Shown piece by piece: positions 16,704-25,444 of a stretch of DNA of 64,000 nt (position 1 is its first letter; every line of letters begins with the position of its first letter). The position numbers were made by a program, and so were the translations under genes. The DNA lies in assembly GCF_005503695.1 (NCBI RefSeq), contig NZ_SCMU01000005.1, positions 1-64,000 on the forward strand. Direction: 5' to 3'. The notes beneath the pieces are model-generated. The model ran no database searches and was not told where the DNA came from. It saw nothing but the letters and a program-made list of their open reading frames with translations. Source of the DNA: Sphingopyxis sp. 2PD. Lineage in GTDB: Bacteria; Pseudomonadota; Alphaproteobacteria; Sphingomonadales; Sphingomonadaceae.

Positions 16704-16731
16704 CGTCATCCCGGCGAAGGCCGAGATGACG
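16704..16731. repeat. Solo palindromic repeat unit, GCGAAGGCCGRGAT family
   Basis: The unit CGTCATCCCGGCGAAGGCCG, ending in GAGATGACG, forms a near-perfect dyad and is related to units at 2302-2365 and 2709-2736. Nothing else is seen between here and the stop of the diguanylate cyclase gene. Confidence 0.6.
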
Positions 16732-16816
16732 ATGACATAAATGTCGTGCTTCGATCGCTTCCACTCCACCGCCACCACCCGCACTCCGCGGACGGCAACC
16801 ACCGCCTGCGCCACCC

Positions 16817-18604
16817 TCACGCCGCCATGCGCAGTCGGTTCCGTCCCTCGCGCTTTGCGGTGTACAACGCCTTGTCGGCGCGCTGGAGCAGGTCTTCGAT
16901 GCTGGCCTCGCCCGCATAGACCGCCAGCCCGATGCTGACCGTCACCCTGGGCAGGCCCGCCACCGCGCCTTCGGCGTCGGCGTGGACCGCCTTGCGCACC
17001 CGTTCGGCGACCAGTTCGGCCGACAGCGCGCTGCGGCCTTGCAGCACGCAGACAAATTCCTCGCCGCCATAGCGCCCGACCATATCGTCGTCGCGCAGCG
17101 ATGCCTTGGCGCGCTGGCCGACGCGGCGGATCACTTCGTCGCCGGCGGCATGGCCGTGCACGTCGTTGATCGCCTTGAAATGGTCGATGTCAAAGATCGC
17201 GACCGCCAGCGGCGCGCCATCCTGTTCTGCCCGCCGCATCGCCTGATCGAGGAAGCTCAGCGTGCGGCGCCGGTTGGGCAGCCCGGTCAGCATGTCGGTG
17301 TTGGCCACCCGCTCCGCCGCGCTGCGCGCCGATTCCAGGATGCGCGCATTTTCGACCGTATCGGTGACGTCCTGCACCGTCCCGAAAATACCGATCGCCT
17401 TGCCGCCGCGGCCCATTTCGATCGACCCGTGCGATTTGACATGCCGGATTTCGCCGTCGGTCCGCTTTATCCGGCCCTGAAACACGAAAGGCTCGCCCGA
17501 CCGGACCGCTTCGGCCAAAATCTTTTGCACCGCCACCCGGTCCTCGGGCAGATATTGCGAGACGCTATATTCGACATCGACCGCGGTGCCGGGTTCCAGC
17601 CCATGGACGCGGTACGTCTGGTCCGACCATTGGATCGTCCATTCCGCCAGGTCGACGCGCCAATGCCCGACCAGCGCCGCGGCTTCCGCCTGGAGCAGCC
17701 ACCGATTGCTCTGCTCCAGCCGCTTCGCCAGCCGCCGCTGGACGACCAACAGCGCCGCGAGCGGCAACGCGATGAACAGCATCGTCACCAGATAGAATTG
17801 CAGGAACAGCACCTCGACCTTCTGGCTTTCGTCCATCGCCGCGATCGGGCCATGCCCCTGCCCGGTCAAAAGCGACGCGATGAGCGCGACGATCAACATC
17901 CCCGCCGCGGCGCCGAACGGCCCCAGGCGATAGGCGGCGATGATCAACGCGACGCACGGCAGGAAGGTCACGGGAAAGTCGGACTGCGAAAAGGATGCGC
18001 CGGTCACAAATGCCGCGACGGTCAGCAGCGCGATCGCTTCGACCTTCATCGCGGTCGGCACCTTGTTCACCGCGTTCGACGCGATCATGCGCGCCAGCAT
18101 GACGATCGGCGGGGTGACGATCAGCATCCCGAGTGCAACGGTCGTCATCCACGACAGAAAGAAGTTGAAGCCATTGCCCGTCAACAGCATCGCGATTCCG
18201 GCGCTGGCGGCGCTGGCGGCAAAGGCGGCGGCGCAAAAACGCCCGACCGCCCGGGGGACCATGAACGACATCTCGCCGCGTTCGTGCCGCCGGATCAGCC
18301 ACAGCGCGATCGTCGCCTCGGCGGCGTTGGCGACGGTGTAGGCCGCCGCGGCCCCGGCCCGGATCCCCTCCACCATATTGGCACCGACACTGGCCGCGGC
18401 CATCGCCAGAAAGGCGGGGATGCGCGCCTGCGTCGGCATCAGCAGCAACAGCGCGAGGAAATAGCCGCTGGGCGGCCAGACGGCGGCGATATTGTCCGCG
18501 CCCTTGGTCGCATGAAGCGCCAGGCTGGCGAGCAGAAAATAGCCCGTCGCGGTCAGGAGGAACCAGAAGACCGCCTCAACTCGGGGGGACAGGGGCCGGG
18601 TCAT
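16817..18604 (-). CDS. MASE1-PAS-GGDEF diguanylate cyclase
   Basis: A 595-residue membrane protein that should make cyclic di-GMP. The N-terminal half (about 10-295) is a MASE1-type integral membrane sensor with about eight hydrophobic segments and the motif A-A-V-W-P-P-S-G-Y. A PAS domain follows (about 310-415), with W-R-V-D-L-A-E-W-T-I-Q-W-S-D at its start. The C-terminal GGDEF domain has GGEEF at 513-517 with R-D-D-D at 504-507, five residues before it, which matches an intact inhibitory RxxD site. No EAL domain is present. The gene is monocistronic as far as I can see. Confidence 0.93.
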   Translation of the reverse strand: MTRPLSPRVEAVFWFLLTATGYFLLASLALHATKGADNIAAVWPPSGYFLALLLLMPTQARIPAFLAMAAASVGANMVEGIRAGAAAAYTVANAAEATIALWLIRRHERGEMSFMVPRAVGRFCAAAFAASAASAGIAMLLTGNGFNFFLSWMTTVALGMLIVTPPIVMLARMIASNAVNKVPTAMKVEAIALLTVAAFVTGASFSQSDFPVTFLPCVALIIAAYRLGPFGAAAGMLIVALIASLLTGQGHGPIAAMDESQKVEVLFLQFYLVTMLFIALPLAALLVVQRRLAKRLEQSNRWLLQAEAAALVGHWRVDLAEWTIQWSDQTYRVHGLEPGTAVDVEYSVSQYLPEDRVAVQKILAEAVRSGEPFVFQGRIKRTDGEIRHVKSHGSIEMGRGGKAIGIFGTVQDVTDTVENARILESARSAAERVANTDMLTGLPNRRRTLSFLDQAMRRAEQDGAPLAVAIFDIDHFKAINDVHGHAAGDEVIRRVGQRAKASLRDDDMVGRYGGEEFVCVLQGRSALSAELVAERVRKAVHADAEGAVAGLPRVTVSIGLAVYAGEASIEDLLQRADKALYTAKREGRNRLRMAA

Positions 18605-18693
18605 CGCCCCAACTAACCGAAAAGAGGGAAAGAAACCGCTAACATGTTGCCGCTTGCCTCCCCTTTTGTCGCGCGATCAGGTCGCGTCGGCGC

Positions 18694-19305
18694 TCAGTCG
18701 ATCCCGCCAAAAGTCAAACCGACCACTTCTTCGACCATCGCTTCGTCCCACTCCAGCCGCCGGTCGAGGATCAGCATCGCCAGCCCATGGACCAGCGCCC
18801 AAGCGTGCAACGCCGCTCTATCGGGGTTTTCGACCCCCGGCAACGCTTCGCCGACGCCCGCCCGCAGCAGGTTATAGGCAACTTCGCCGCCGTCGCCGCC
18901 AACATTGGCATGGCGCGCCGACATCTGCCGCGTGAAACTCAGGCGGAACAATGCGGGCTCGTCGTGGGCAAAGCGGACATAGGTCGTCCCCGTCGCCTTG
19001 AACCCGTTGCGCCCGCCGCCGGCCTTCAGCCACGCCTGCGCCTGCCGCGCACCCAGCCGCCGCAGCCCTTCGTCGGCGAGCGCGTCGAGCAATGCCTCCT
19101 TGTCCGGAAAATGGCGGTAAAGCGCGGTTGCGCTGACCCCGACGTCGCGCGCAAGCGCCCGCAGGCCCAGCTCGCCGTCGTCGCCCGCCTCCAGCCGTTT
19201 GAGCCCCGCCGCGATCACCGCCGCGCGCAAGTCGCCATGATGATAAGCGCCCGCTGCCTTCGCGCCGTCGCTTTTTATGTTGACGCTGTTATCTTGATCG
19301 ATCAT
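18694..19305 (-). CDS. TetR-family regulator with WHG (TetR_C_33) domain
   Basis: A 203-residue regulator. The helix-turn-helix spans about residues 17-62 (Y-H-H-G-D-L-R-A-A-V, then V-G-V-S-A-T-A-L-Y-R-H-F-P-D-K-E-A-L). The ligand-binding half contains F-K-A-T-G-T-T-Y-V-R-F-A and W-A-L-V-H-G-L-A, typical of the WHG subfamily. The start at MIDQDNSV was chosen over the longer frame because alignment to the family begins shortly after it. It is divergent from the carotenoid oxygenase gene with 86 bp between the starts, so that gene is its likely target. The ligand cannot be read from the sequence. Confidence 0.88.
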   Translation of the reverse strand: MIDQDNSVNIKSDGAKAAGAYHHGDLRAAVIAAGLKRLEAGDDGELGLRALARDVGVSATALYRHFPDKEALLDALADEGLRRLGARQAQAWLKAGGGRNGFKATGTTYVRFAHDEPALFRLSFTRQMSARHANVGGDGGEVAYNLLRAGVGEALPGVENPDRAALHAWALVHGLAMLILDRRLEWDEAMVEEVVGLTFGGID

Positions 19306-19391
19306 GTTGTCACCGTAAACATTCCGAGTCGTCGGCGCAATCCCCTCCACGCCGTGCGGCACTTTCGCCAACATCCGTAAGGAGCAATAGC

Positions 19392-20834
19392 ATGGCAAGC
19401 AACGTCGAAACCCTGATCCGCGGCGCCGTCGTCAAAGGGATTGGCAAAGTCGCCGATTTCAACCGCAAGCGCCTGCCCCGTCCCACCGACGCGCATCCCT
19501 ATCTCACCGGCATCCATAAACCGATGACCGAGGAGTTGACGCTGGAGGAACTGCGCGTCGAAGGCGAAATCCCCGCCGCCCTCACCGGCCGCTATCTGCG
19601 CAACGGTCCGAACCCCGCGATCGCGCCAGACCCCGCCAGCTATCACTGGTTCACCGGCGCCGGGATGGTCCATGGTATCCGCATCGAAGGCGGCAAGGCC
19701 GACTGGTACCGCAACCGCTGGGTGCGCGGCAGCGAAGCGTGCGAGGCGCTGGGCGAAGAACTGCCCCCCGGCCCGCGCGCCGATCGCAACGACGCCCCGA
19801 ACACCAACGTCGTCGGGCTGGCGGGCCGCACCTTTGCGATCGTCGAAGCCGGCGGCAAGCCGGTCGAGCTCGGCTATGAGCTCAATACGATCGCGCATAA
19901 TCCGTTCGACGGGACGCTGGTCGGCGCGTACACCGCGCACCCGCACCACGACCCGGTCACCGACGAGGTCCATGCGATCACCTATCGCGGCGACGAACCG
20001 AACAAGGTCTGGCACGTCGTGCTCGACAAGGATGCCCAGGTTATCCGCGAGGAAGCGATCGCGGTCAGCGACGGTCCGTCGATCCACGACTGCGCGATCA
20101 CCCGCAATTATGCCCTGGTATTCGACCTGCCCGTCACCTTTTCGATGAAGATGCTGCTCGCGGGCTATCGCTTCCCCTATGCCTGGAACGAAGCGCATCC
20201 GGCGCGCGTCGGCCTGCTTCCGCGCAAGGGCAGCGGCGACAGCATCATCTGGGTGCCGGTCGAGCCCTGCTATGTCTTTCATCCCGCCAACGCCTATGAG
20301 ACCGCCGACGGCAAAGTCATCGTCGATGTGGTGGCGCATGACACGATGTTCGCGAGCTCGAAACGCGGCCCGGACAGCGAGCGGTCGCGGATGGAGCGCT
20401 GGACGATCGATCCGGCAGCGGGCACGACCACCCGCGCGATCATTTACGACCACCCGCAGGAATTTCCGCGCTACGACGAGCGACTGACGACGCAGCCCTA
20501 TCGATATATTTATTCGGTCGCGCTGCCCGACCGCGCGACGACCGAAATGGAGATCGCCGATACCCGCCTGTTTCGCCACGACCTGCAAAGCGGCACCACC
20601 GCGATCCACGATTTCGGCCCAGGCCGCCACCCCGGCGAGTTCGTGTTTGTCCCGCGCGGCAGCAACGGCGCCGAGGACGACGGGTGGCTGATCGGCCTGG
20701 TCGTCGACATGAAGGACGAAACGACCGCGCTCGTCATCCTGAACGCCGATGATTTTACCGGGTCACCGCAAGCCGTCGTTCATCTGCCGCATCGGGTTCC
20801 GCCGGGTTTCCACGGCAATTGGGTCGCGGACTGA
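19392..20834 (+). CDS. Carotenoid/stilbene cleavage dioxygenase (RPE65 family)
   Basis: A 480-residue non-heme iron dioxygenase. The four iron ligands are visible: H183 in A-H-P-H-H-D-P, H232 in S-I-H-D-C-A, H297 in Y-V-F-H-P-A-N-A-Y and H474 in G-F-H-G-N-W. The N-terminal G-R-Y-L-R-N-G-P-N-P and F-T-G-A-G-M-V-H-G-I are family landmarks. Members cleave conjugated double bonds in carotenoids or lignin-derived stilbenes, and the sequence alone does not settle which. GGAGCAATAGC precedes the ATG. The divergent TetR gene probably controls it. Its last 80 bp overlap the 3' end of the nucleotidyltransferase gene on the other strand. Confidence 0.93.
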   Translation: MASNVETLIRGAVVKGIGKVADFNRKRLPRPTDAHPYLTGIHKPMTEELTLEELRVEGEIPAALTGRYLRNGPNPAIAPDPASYHWFTGAGMVHGIRIEGGKADWYRNRWVRGSEACEALGEELPPGPRADRNDAPNTNVVGLAGRTFAIVEAGGKPVELGYELNTIAHNPFDGTLVGAYTAHPHHDPVTDEVHAITYRGDEPNKVWHVVLDKDAQVIREEAIAVSDGPSIHDCAITRNYALVFDLPVTFSMKMLLAGYRFPYAWNEAHPARVGLLPRKGSGDSIIWVPVEPCYVFHPANAYETADGKVIVDVVAHDTMFASSKRGPDSERSRMERWTIDPAAGTTTRAIIYDHPQEFPRYDERLTTQPYRYIYSVALPDRATTEMEIADTRLFRHDLQSGTTAIHDFGPGRHPGEFVFVPRGSNGAEDDGWLIGLVVDMKDETTALVILNADDFTGSPQAVVHLPHRVPPGFHGNWVAD

Positions 20835-21615
20835 CCCCGCCGCGACGTGCCAGCAGCGCTTCGGTCACGCCGAGCGAGCGTTCATTGTCGACATCGATCG
20901 CCGTCGCCCCGTTGCTGACCAGCAACGGGGCGATTTCGACGTTCATGTGACGCGAAATGCGCGCGAAAATATGGTGGATCGGCCCCAGCCCGAAACGAAA
21001 GCGGAGCAGGTTGATGAGCCCGAACGCCTGCATCACCCGCAGCGGCCTTTTGACAAACTGACCGCCGCCACGAAACGCCTCGGTCGCCCTGAGCGCGCCC
21101 GGATGGGCAATCCAATAGGCGTTGCAGTTCGATACCGCGACGTCGGCAAACTCGTAAAAGCGCCGCTGGCCTTCGGGATGTACCGCCAGCACATCGTCGC
21201 GCCGCGCCAGCGCCACCCCTGCCTCGATGTCGAGCCGCGCGGCTTCGGCGGCAATCTCGGCGATCGTTTCGGGGGTCAGCAGGCAATTGTCGGCGGTCGT
21301 CACCAGCAACGGAAAGGCCGCGACGCCCGCGACCGCAAGCACCGAGTCCGCCAGATTGTTCGCCGCCGGGACGATGATCAGGCGCTTGCCCAACGATGCG
21401 ACGACCGGATCGTCGAGATCGGCCAGTAAATTCACGTGATGTGTCGACACGAAAATCTGCCGCGCGTCGCTCGCCGCGGCGGCGCTCAGCACATGCGCGA
21501 TCATCGGTCGGCCCGCCACCGGGACAAGACATTTGTCGGCGACGCCATGCGCGACGGCCAGCGGATCGGGCGTCCCCGGTCGGCGCCCCGCAAGGATCAG
21601 GACCGCGCCCGTCAT
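20755..21615 (-). CDS. MobA-like nucleotidyltransferase, unknown substrate
   Basis: A 286-residue GT-A-fold NTP transferase. The N-terminal pyrophosphorylase-type loop reads L-I-L-A-G-R-R-P-G with K-C-L-V-P-V-A-G-R-P-M following. The metal-binding region is probably L-L-V-T-T-A-D-N-C-L-L-T near residue 95. It should activate a phosphorylated small molecule or transfer a nucleotide, but the substrate is not readable. The ATG overlaps the stop of the ATP-grasp gene by 4 bp (ATGA), so the two form a translationally coupled pair. The C-terminal 26 codons run antisense into the carotenoid oxygenase gene and have low-complexity composition. Confidence 0.8.
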   Translation of the reverse strand: MTGAVLILAGRRPGTPDPLAVAHGVADKCLVPVAGRPMIAHVLSAAAASDARQIFVSTHHVNLLADLDDPVVASLGKRLIIVPAANNLADSVLAVAGVAAFPLLVTTADNCLLTPETIAEIAAEAARLDIEAGVALARRDDVLAVHPEGQRRFYEFADVAVSNCNAYWIAHPGALRATEAFRGGGQFVKRPLRVMQAFGLINLLRFRFGLGPIHHIFARISRHMNVEIAPLLVSNGATAIDVDNERSLGVTEALLARRGGVSPRPNCRGNPAEPDAADERRLAVTR

Positions 21616-22640
21616 GCCGCGTCGCGCCGCGCCATCGCGGGCCCGATCTGGCGGATCATGCTTTCGGCAACGATGGTTTCGACCAGCGCCGCATGGGTGA
21701 AGCCCGCAATCACTGCCGAACGCGCGAACAGCTTTTCCGACCACAGGTTGCAGTTGAGATTGACCTCGAGCAGTCGGACGTCGCCGGTCGCCTGATCGAC
21801 GCGAAATTCGAACCGGCCATAATCGAACGGGCAAAACACGTCGGCCATGCGGCGGGTATATTCGGCCACCTGTCGGCTGATCAGCGGATCGTCGAAGCGT
21901 TTGATGCAATATCCGACCTGCCCGACCAGATCGCGCTTTTCCTGATAGGTACGCAGCTGCGCCGGGTCGGCCTGCTCGAAAATCATCATCGGCAGCATCG
22001 CCGGTTCGCCATCCAGGGTGATCACCGGCACTTCGATGTCGCTGCCGTCGATGAAGGGCTCGACGAGCGCGTCATGGTCGAGCGCGTGGATTTCGGCAAT
22101 CGAGCGCGCCAGTTCGGTGCGGTCATGCGCATCGCGAACGCCCCATGACGCCGAGCTGTTGTTGGGCTTGATCACCCAGCGCCGCGCGGGCGGACACCGC
22201 GCGACATCGACCGGCGCGCCGCGACGAAACAGCGCCCATGGCGCCGTCGGCACGCCGCGCGCCGCCGCCTCCAGCTTGGTCAGATGCTTGTCGTCGGAAA
22301 GCCCGCGCACGATCGGCGAAGCGCCGAGATAGGGCAGGCCATGCTGGTTGCAGAGCAGGGGCAACAACATTTCCGAATTGAAGAAGCCGCCGCGATTGAG
22401 CAGCGGAAAGACAAAATCAGCCGCGGGCCGATCGAACAGCGCAGCATAGCTGTCGGCGATCAGCAATTCGACGCCCAGCCCCTCCAGCGTCTCGCGCATT
22501 TCGCGATGATACAGCGCATGATTGCCGTCGTCGGCGTGGAGTCCGCCGGTCCAGCGGGCGTGCTTGGCGATGAACAACAGGCGCTGTGTTTCGCGCAGGC
22601 GATCGGGCAGCCGGGTGGGCGCAAGGTCGGTCGTTTTCAT
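21612..22640 (-). CDS. ATP-grasp ligase resembling D-Ala-D-Ala ligase
   Basis: A 342-residue ATP-grasp enzyme. Landmarks parallel D-alanine ligases: P-Y-L-G-A-S-P-I followed by S-D-D-K-H-L-T-K near 105-125, R-W-V-I-K-P-N-N-S-S-A-S-W-G-V near 153-167 (ATP loop), V-E-P-F-I-D-G-S-D-I-E-V near 193-204, and F-E-F-R-V-D with L-L-E-V-N-L-N near 277-296 (metal site). Such enzymes join a carboxylate to an amine through an acyl phosphate. It is coupled to a nucleotidyltransferase, not to cell-wall genes, so a role in peptidoglycan is unlikely. The substrate is unknown. Confidence 0.82.
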   Translation of the reverse strand: MKTTDLAPTRLPDRLRETQRLLFIAKHARWTGGLHADDGNHALYHREMRETLEGLGVELLIADSYAALFDRPAADFVFPLLNRGGFFNSEMLLPLLCNQHGLPYLGASPIVRGLSDDKHLTKLEAAARGVPTAPWALFRRGAPVDVARCPPARRWVIKPNNSSASWGVRDAHDRTELARSIAEIHALDHDALVEPFIDGSDIEVPVITLDGEPAMLPMMIFEQADPAQLRTYQEKRDLVGQVGYCIKRFDDPLISRQVAEYTRRMADVFCPFDYGRFEFRVDQATGDVRLLEVNLNCNLWSEKLFARSAVIAGFTHAALVETIVAESMIRQIGPAMARRDAA

Positions 22641-22926
22641 GGGCGCGCCTGACCATGCGGGGGTTGCGCGGTGATGACGAATTGGTGACGATTGATGACC
22701 GGGAAATGCAAAAACAGTGTCACACTCGCCAACAAGGCACGGAAAATCAGTGGATTATGCTCCGCCGTACCAATCTTCCAGAACCGTGCGGCTGACCGCA
22801 AAGCCGGTCGTTACCCACGATCAATCGGGCCAGAATCTTCGCCGCGCCGCCCGACCGCCACGGCTCGTCGCGGAAATCCGCGCGTTGGCGCAGCGCTTTT
22901 CGAGCGCGGTTCGTTCCTCCTTCACT

Positions 22927-23976
22927 ATGATGAAGAATATCGCCCTCTCCCGCCCCGCCACGAGCGCGATTGCCGCGTTCCTGGTCCTGTCCACCCCCGC
23001 CGCTTTCGCACAGGAAGCGCCGACCATCACGATGACCCCGCCGGTCACCGCGCCGACCGCGCCGACGCCGCAAACTCCGCCGACGGTCGCTGAGCCGAGT
23101 ACGCCAGCGCCGGCCGCTGCACCGCAGGCCGCGCAGCCCGCGGCACCGGCGCCGGTCATTCGCGTACCGCTTGAAATCGAACCTGCCGAAACCACCCCCG
23201 CGCCGCGCGCCGCCGAACGGGCAGAAGCGCCCGCACCTGCTCGCCCCGCACAGCGCGCGCGCTCGGTCGCTGCCGCACCTGTGGCTGCTGCGCCGGTCGC
23301 GACGCCCGTTGCGGACACGGCGCCGACCGCCGAACTGGCACCGCTCGCCGCGCCGATGGCCGCGCCCGCCGAACCGGTGATCCAACCCACTTCGACGCCC
23401 GCCGAACCTGCACCCGCGGCGAGCGGCGAGTTTCCGTGGGAAATCGTTGGCGGGGCCGCCGCCCTGCTGGTGATCGGCGGCGCCGGGCTCGCTTTCGCGC
23501 GCCGCCGTCGTCACCCCGCCGACGACATGGCTTATGCCGAGGTCGTCCGCGACGCGCCGATCGAGCGGACCGCTGCGAGCACGCCCATTGCGGGCGAAGG
23601 CCAGCAATGGGTAAGCCCGGCCTATGCGCCGCGCACGCCGGAAGTGGCAGCGCCGCGCACGACGCCCGCCTTTGCCGCCGCGCCGAGTGGCAGCATGGGG
23701 CGCCATGAAGCGATGGCGATGGCCGGTCCCACCCCCGAAAATCCGTTCGTGACGCTGTCGAAGCGGCTGAAGCGGGCGCGTTTCCTCGATCGCCAGGAAC
23801 GCCTGGCCTATAATGAAACGCTCGGCGCGCAGAAGGATATGACGCGCAAGCCGGTCAGCGCCTGGGAAATCGCCCAGCGCCCCGAACCCGCGATGCAGCA
23901 GCAGGACGTCCGCCGTCCGGAAGCAGCGCGTCCGCGCACGACCACGACGTTTCGTCCGGGTTATTCGAACGGCTGA
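22927..23976 (+). CDS. Exported Pro/Ala-rich protein with one membrane anchor
   Basis: A 349-residue protein. A signal peptide covers about 1-29 (ending A-A-F-A-Q). A long Pro/Ala/Thr-rich low-complexity region (about 30-170) follows, then a single membrane segment (I-V-G-G-A-A-A-L-L-V-I-G-G-A-G-L-A-F-A) and R-R-R-R-H. The topology resembles a periplasmic, wall-spanning stalk with a C-terminal cytoplasmic tail containing P-F-V-T-L-S-K-R-L-K-R-A-R-F. I do not recognise a domain. The start is at the double ATG; the frame is open for 70 codons upstream, but the signal peptide fixes the start here. A bidirectional terminator follows. Confidence 0.75.
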   Translation: MMKNIALSRPATSAIAAFLVLSTPAAFAQEAPTITMTPPVTAPTAPTPQTPPTVAEPSTPAPAAAPQAAQPAAPAPVIRVPLEIEPAETTPAPRAAERAEAPAPARPAQRARSVAAAPVAAAPVATPVADTAPTAELAPLAAPMAAPAEPVIQPTSTPAEPAPAASGEFPWEIVGGAAALLVIGGAGLAFARRRRHPADDMAYAEVVRDAPIERTAASTPIAGEGQQWVSPAYAPRTPEVAAPRTTPAFAAAPSGSMGRHEAMAMAGPTPENPFVTLSKRLKRARFLDRQERLAYNETLGAQKDMTRKPVSAWEIAQRPEPAMQQQDVRRPEAARPRTTTTFRPGYSNG

Positions 23977-24007
23977 ACCAGCCTCCTGCGGTAGTCCCTC
24001 ACCGCAC

Positions 24008-24048
24008 AAAAAAAGGGCGGTGCCTCGCGGCGCCGCCCTTTCTTTTTT
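24008..24048. terminator. Bidirectional intrinsic terminator
   Basis: AAAGGGCGG and CCGCCCTTT arms enclose a short GC-rich loop. There is a run of A before the stem and a T-rich run after it, so it can stop transcription in both directions. It serves the Pro-rich protein gene (plus) and rplJL (minus), and shows that no rpoB follows rplL on this transcript. Confidence 0.85.
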
Positions 24049-24088
24049 CCGTCACCGGCCGGAATATCCGACCGGATCCGCCAACCGA

Positions 24089-24466
24089 TTACTTCAGTTC
24101 GACGGTGCCACCGGCGGCAACGATCTTGGCCTTCAGCTCTTCAGCTTCAGCCTTGCTCACGCCTTCCTTGAGCGCCTTCGGTGCGCTTTCGACCAGCGCC
24201 TTGGCTTCGCCAAGACCCAGGCCGGTGATCGCACGGACTTCCTTAATCACGTTGATCTTGTTGCCGCCGTCACCCGTCAGGATGACGTCGAATTCGGTCT
24301 GCTCTTCAGCAGCCGGGCCAGCAGCGGCAGCAGCCGGAGCGGCAGCAACAGCAGCAGCAGCCGAAACGCCCCACTTTTCTTCGAGCATCTTCGACAGGTC
24401 AGCCGCTTCGAGGACGGTCAGCGACGACAGTTCTTCAACGATCTTTGCGAGATCAGCCATGTTCAT
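24089..24466 (-). CDS. rplL: 50S ribosomal protein L7/L12
   Basis: A 125-residue stalk protein that recruits translation factors to the ribosome. The N-terminal dimerisation helices (residues 1-32) are followed by an Ala-rich hinge (A-A-A-A-V-A-A-A-P) and a C-terminal domain with K-I-N-V-I-K-E-V-R and [12 protein letters not shown]. It lies 53 bp after rplJ on the same strand. In most bacteria rpoB follows; here a terminator and an unrelated convergent gene follow. Confidence 0.98.
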   Translation of the reverse strand: MNMADLAKIVEELSSLTVLEAADLSKMLEEKWGVSAAAAVAAAPAAAAAGPAAEEQTEFDVILTGDGGNKINVIKEVRAITGLGLGEAKALVESAPKALKEGVSKAEAEELKAKIVAAGGTVELK

Positions 24467-24519
24467 TCTCCATCAGAACCGGGACGCACCCGGCATTAAG
24501 TTTCAATAATAGTTCGAAA

Positions 24520-25035
24520 TCACGCTGCTTCTTTGGCGGCATATGCGCCAAAAACCCGCGCCAGCTGACCAGCCGGAGCTGCGGCGATCTGCGCAACCTT
24601 GGTGGCCGGAGCCTGCACCAGACCGATGATCTTGGCGCGCAGCTCGTCGAGCGAGGGAAGCGAAGCCAGCGCCTTCACGCCATCCACGTCGAGCACCACG
24701 TCGCCCATGCCGCCGCCAACGATTTCAAGCTTGTCGTTGGTCTTGGCAAATTCCACCGCGATCTTCGCCGCCGCGACCGGGTCGGTCGAGGTGGCAAGCG
24801 CAGTGGGGCCGGTCAGCAGTTCGCCGATCCCGCCATAGGACGTGCCGTCGAGCGCGATTTTGGCAAGACGGTTCTTCGTGACGCGAAAATCGGCTCCTGC
24901 ATCGCGCATCTGCTGACGCAGCACCGTCGACTGGGCGACGGTCATGCCAAGGTTGCGGACGACCACAACCGCGGCAGCTGACGACAGCGTAGCGTTCAGC
25001 GAGGATACGGCTTCGGCCTTTTCCGTACGATCCAT
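24520..25035 (-). CDS. rplJ: 50S ribosomal protein L10
   Basis: A 171-residue ribosomal protein that carries the L7/L12 dimers. The start at [10 protein letters not shown] was chosen; the open frame begins 16 codons earlier without family similarity. Landmarks are [11 protein letters not shown] near 22-32, [10 protein letters not shown] near 50-59 and L-T-G-P-T-A-L near 75. The C-terminal helix ends A-Y-A-A-K-E-A-A. A probable promoter lies about 270 bp upstream, leaving a long 5' leader that would suit the autogenous control known for L10 operons. Confidence 0.98.
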   Translation of the reverse strand: MDRTEKAEAVSSLNATLSSAAAVVVVRNLGMTVAQSTVLRQQMRDAGADFRVTKNRLAKIALDGTSYGGIGELLTGPTALATSTDPVAAAKIAVEFAKTNDKLEIVGGGMGDVVLDVDGVKALASLPSLDELRAKIIGLVQAPATKVAQIAAAPAGQLARVFGAYAAKEAA

Positions 25036-25301
25036 GCCTATACTCCACTCTGTGCCCGGATCCGCGGGCGCCGAAACGCACACGCCGCCGGGCGGCTAAC
25101 ACACGCAAATGCCGATGCGAGCCAAGGCTCGCCTGCAATCGCGCAACGATGTCCGAAGGGGTCGGTCAAGACGCGTCGCCTGAACATGCAGGCGGGCGAC
25201 CGATAAAGACTGTTCCCCGTCTCGGCTGGAAATTAAGCAGGGCAAATCCCCTGCACCAACTGTCTCGGACGGAATTGCCGCAGGCGAACCTGCGACAACA
25301 C

Positions 25302-25336
25302 GGGGGCGCTAATAGCCGGAAACCGCCGGAAGTCAA
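25302..25336 (-). promoter_or_regulatory. Probable promoter of rplJL and its long leader
   Basis: On the minus strand TTGACT (25336-25331), a 16-bp spacer and TATTAG (25314-25309) give a reasonable sigma-70-type promoter. The deduced leader to the rplJ start is about 265 nt (25036-25302). It is GC-rich, has no reading frame that I trust and could hold an L10-binding structure. The rest of the gap to the PadR gene holds only the PadR-type palindrome. Confidence 0.5.
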
Positions 25337-25402
25337 GGCAGCGGGCGGGAAGTTGACGAAAGTGTCGCACAGCGCGCCGTCGCAAGCTTGCAAAATTCGT
25401 TT

Positions 25403-25416
25403 TAAGATATATCTTA
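25403..25416. promoter_or_regulatory. Perfect palindrome, probable PadR operator
   Basis: TAAGATATATCTTA is a perfect 14-bp palindrome in an AT-rich patch 28 bp upstream of the PadR-family gene. Its position over the presumed promoter and its symmetry suit autorepression by the dimeric regulator. Confidence 0.7.
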
Positions 25417-25444
25417 GACACATCACGAATCACACAAAGGAAGA

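Noticed and set aside
22717-22926. N-terminal extension of the Pro/Ala-rich protein gene
   Set aside because: The extension has no ribosome site or family features and would place the clear signal peptide internally.
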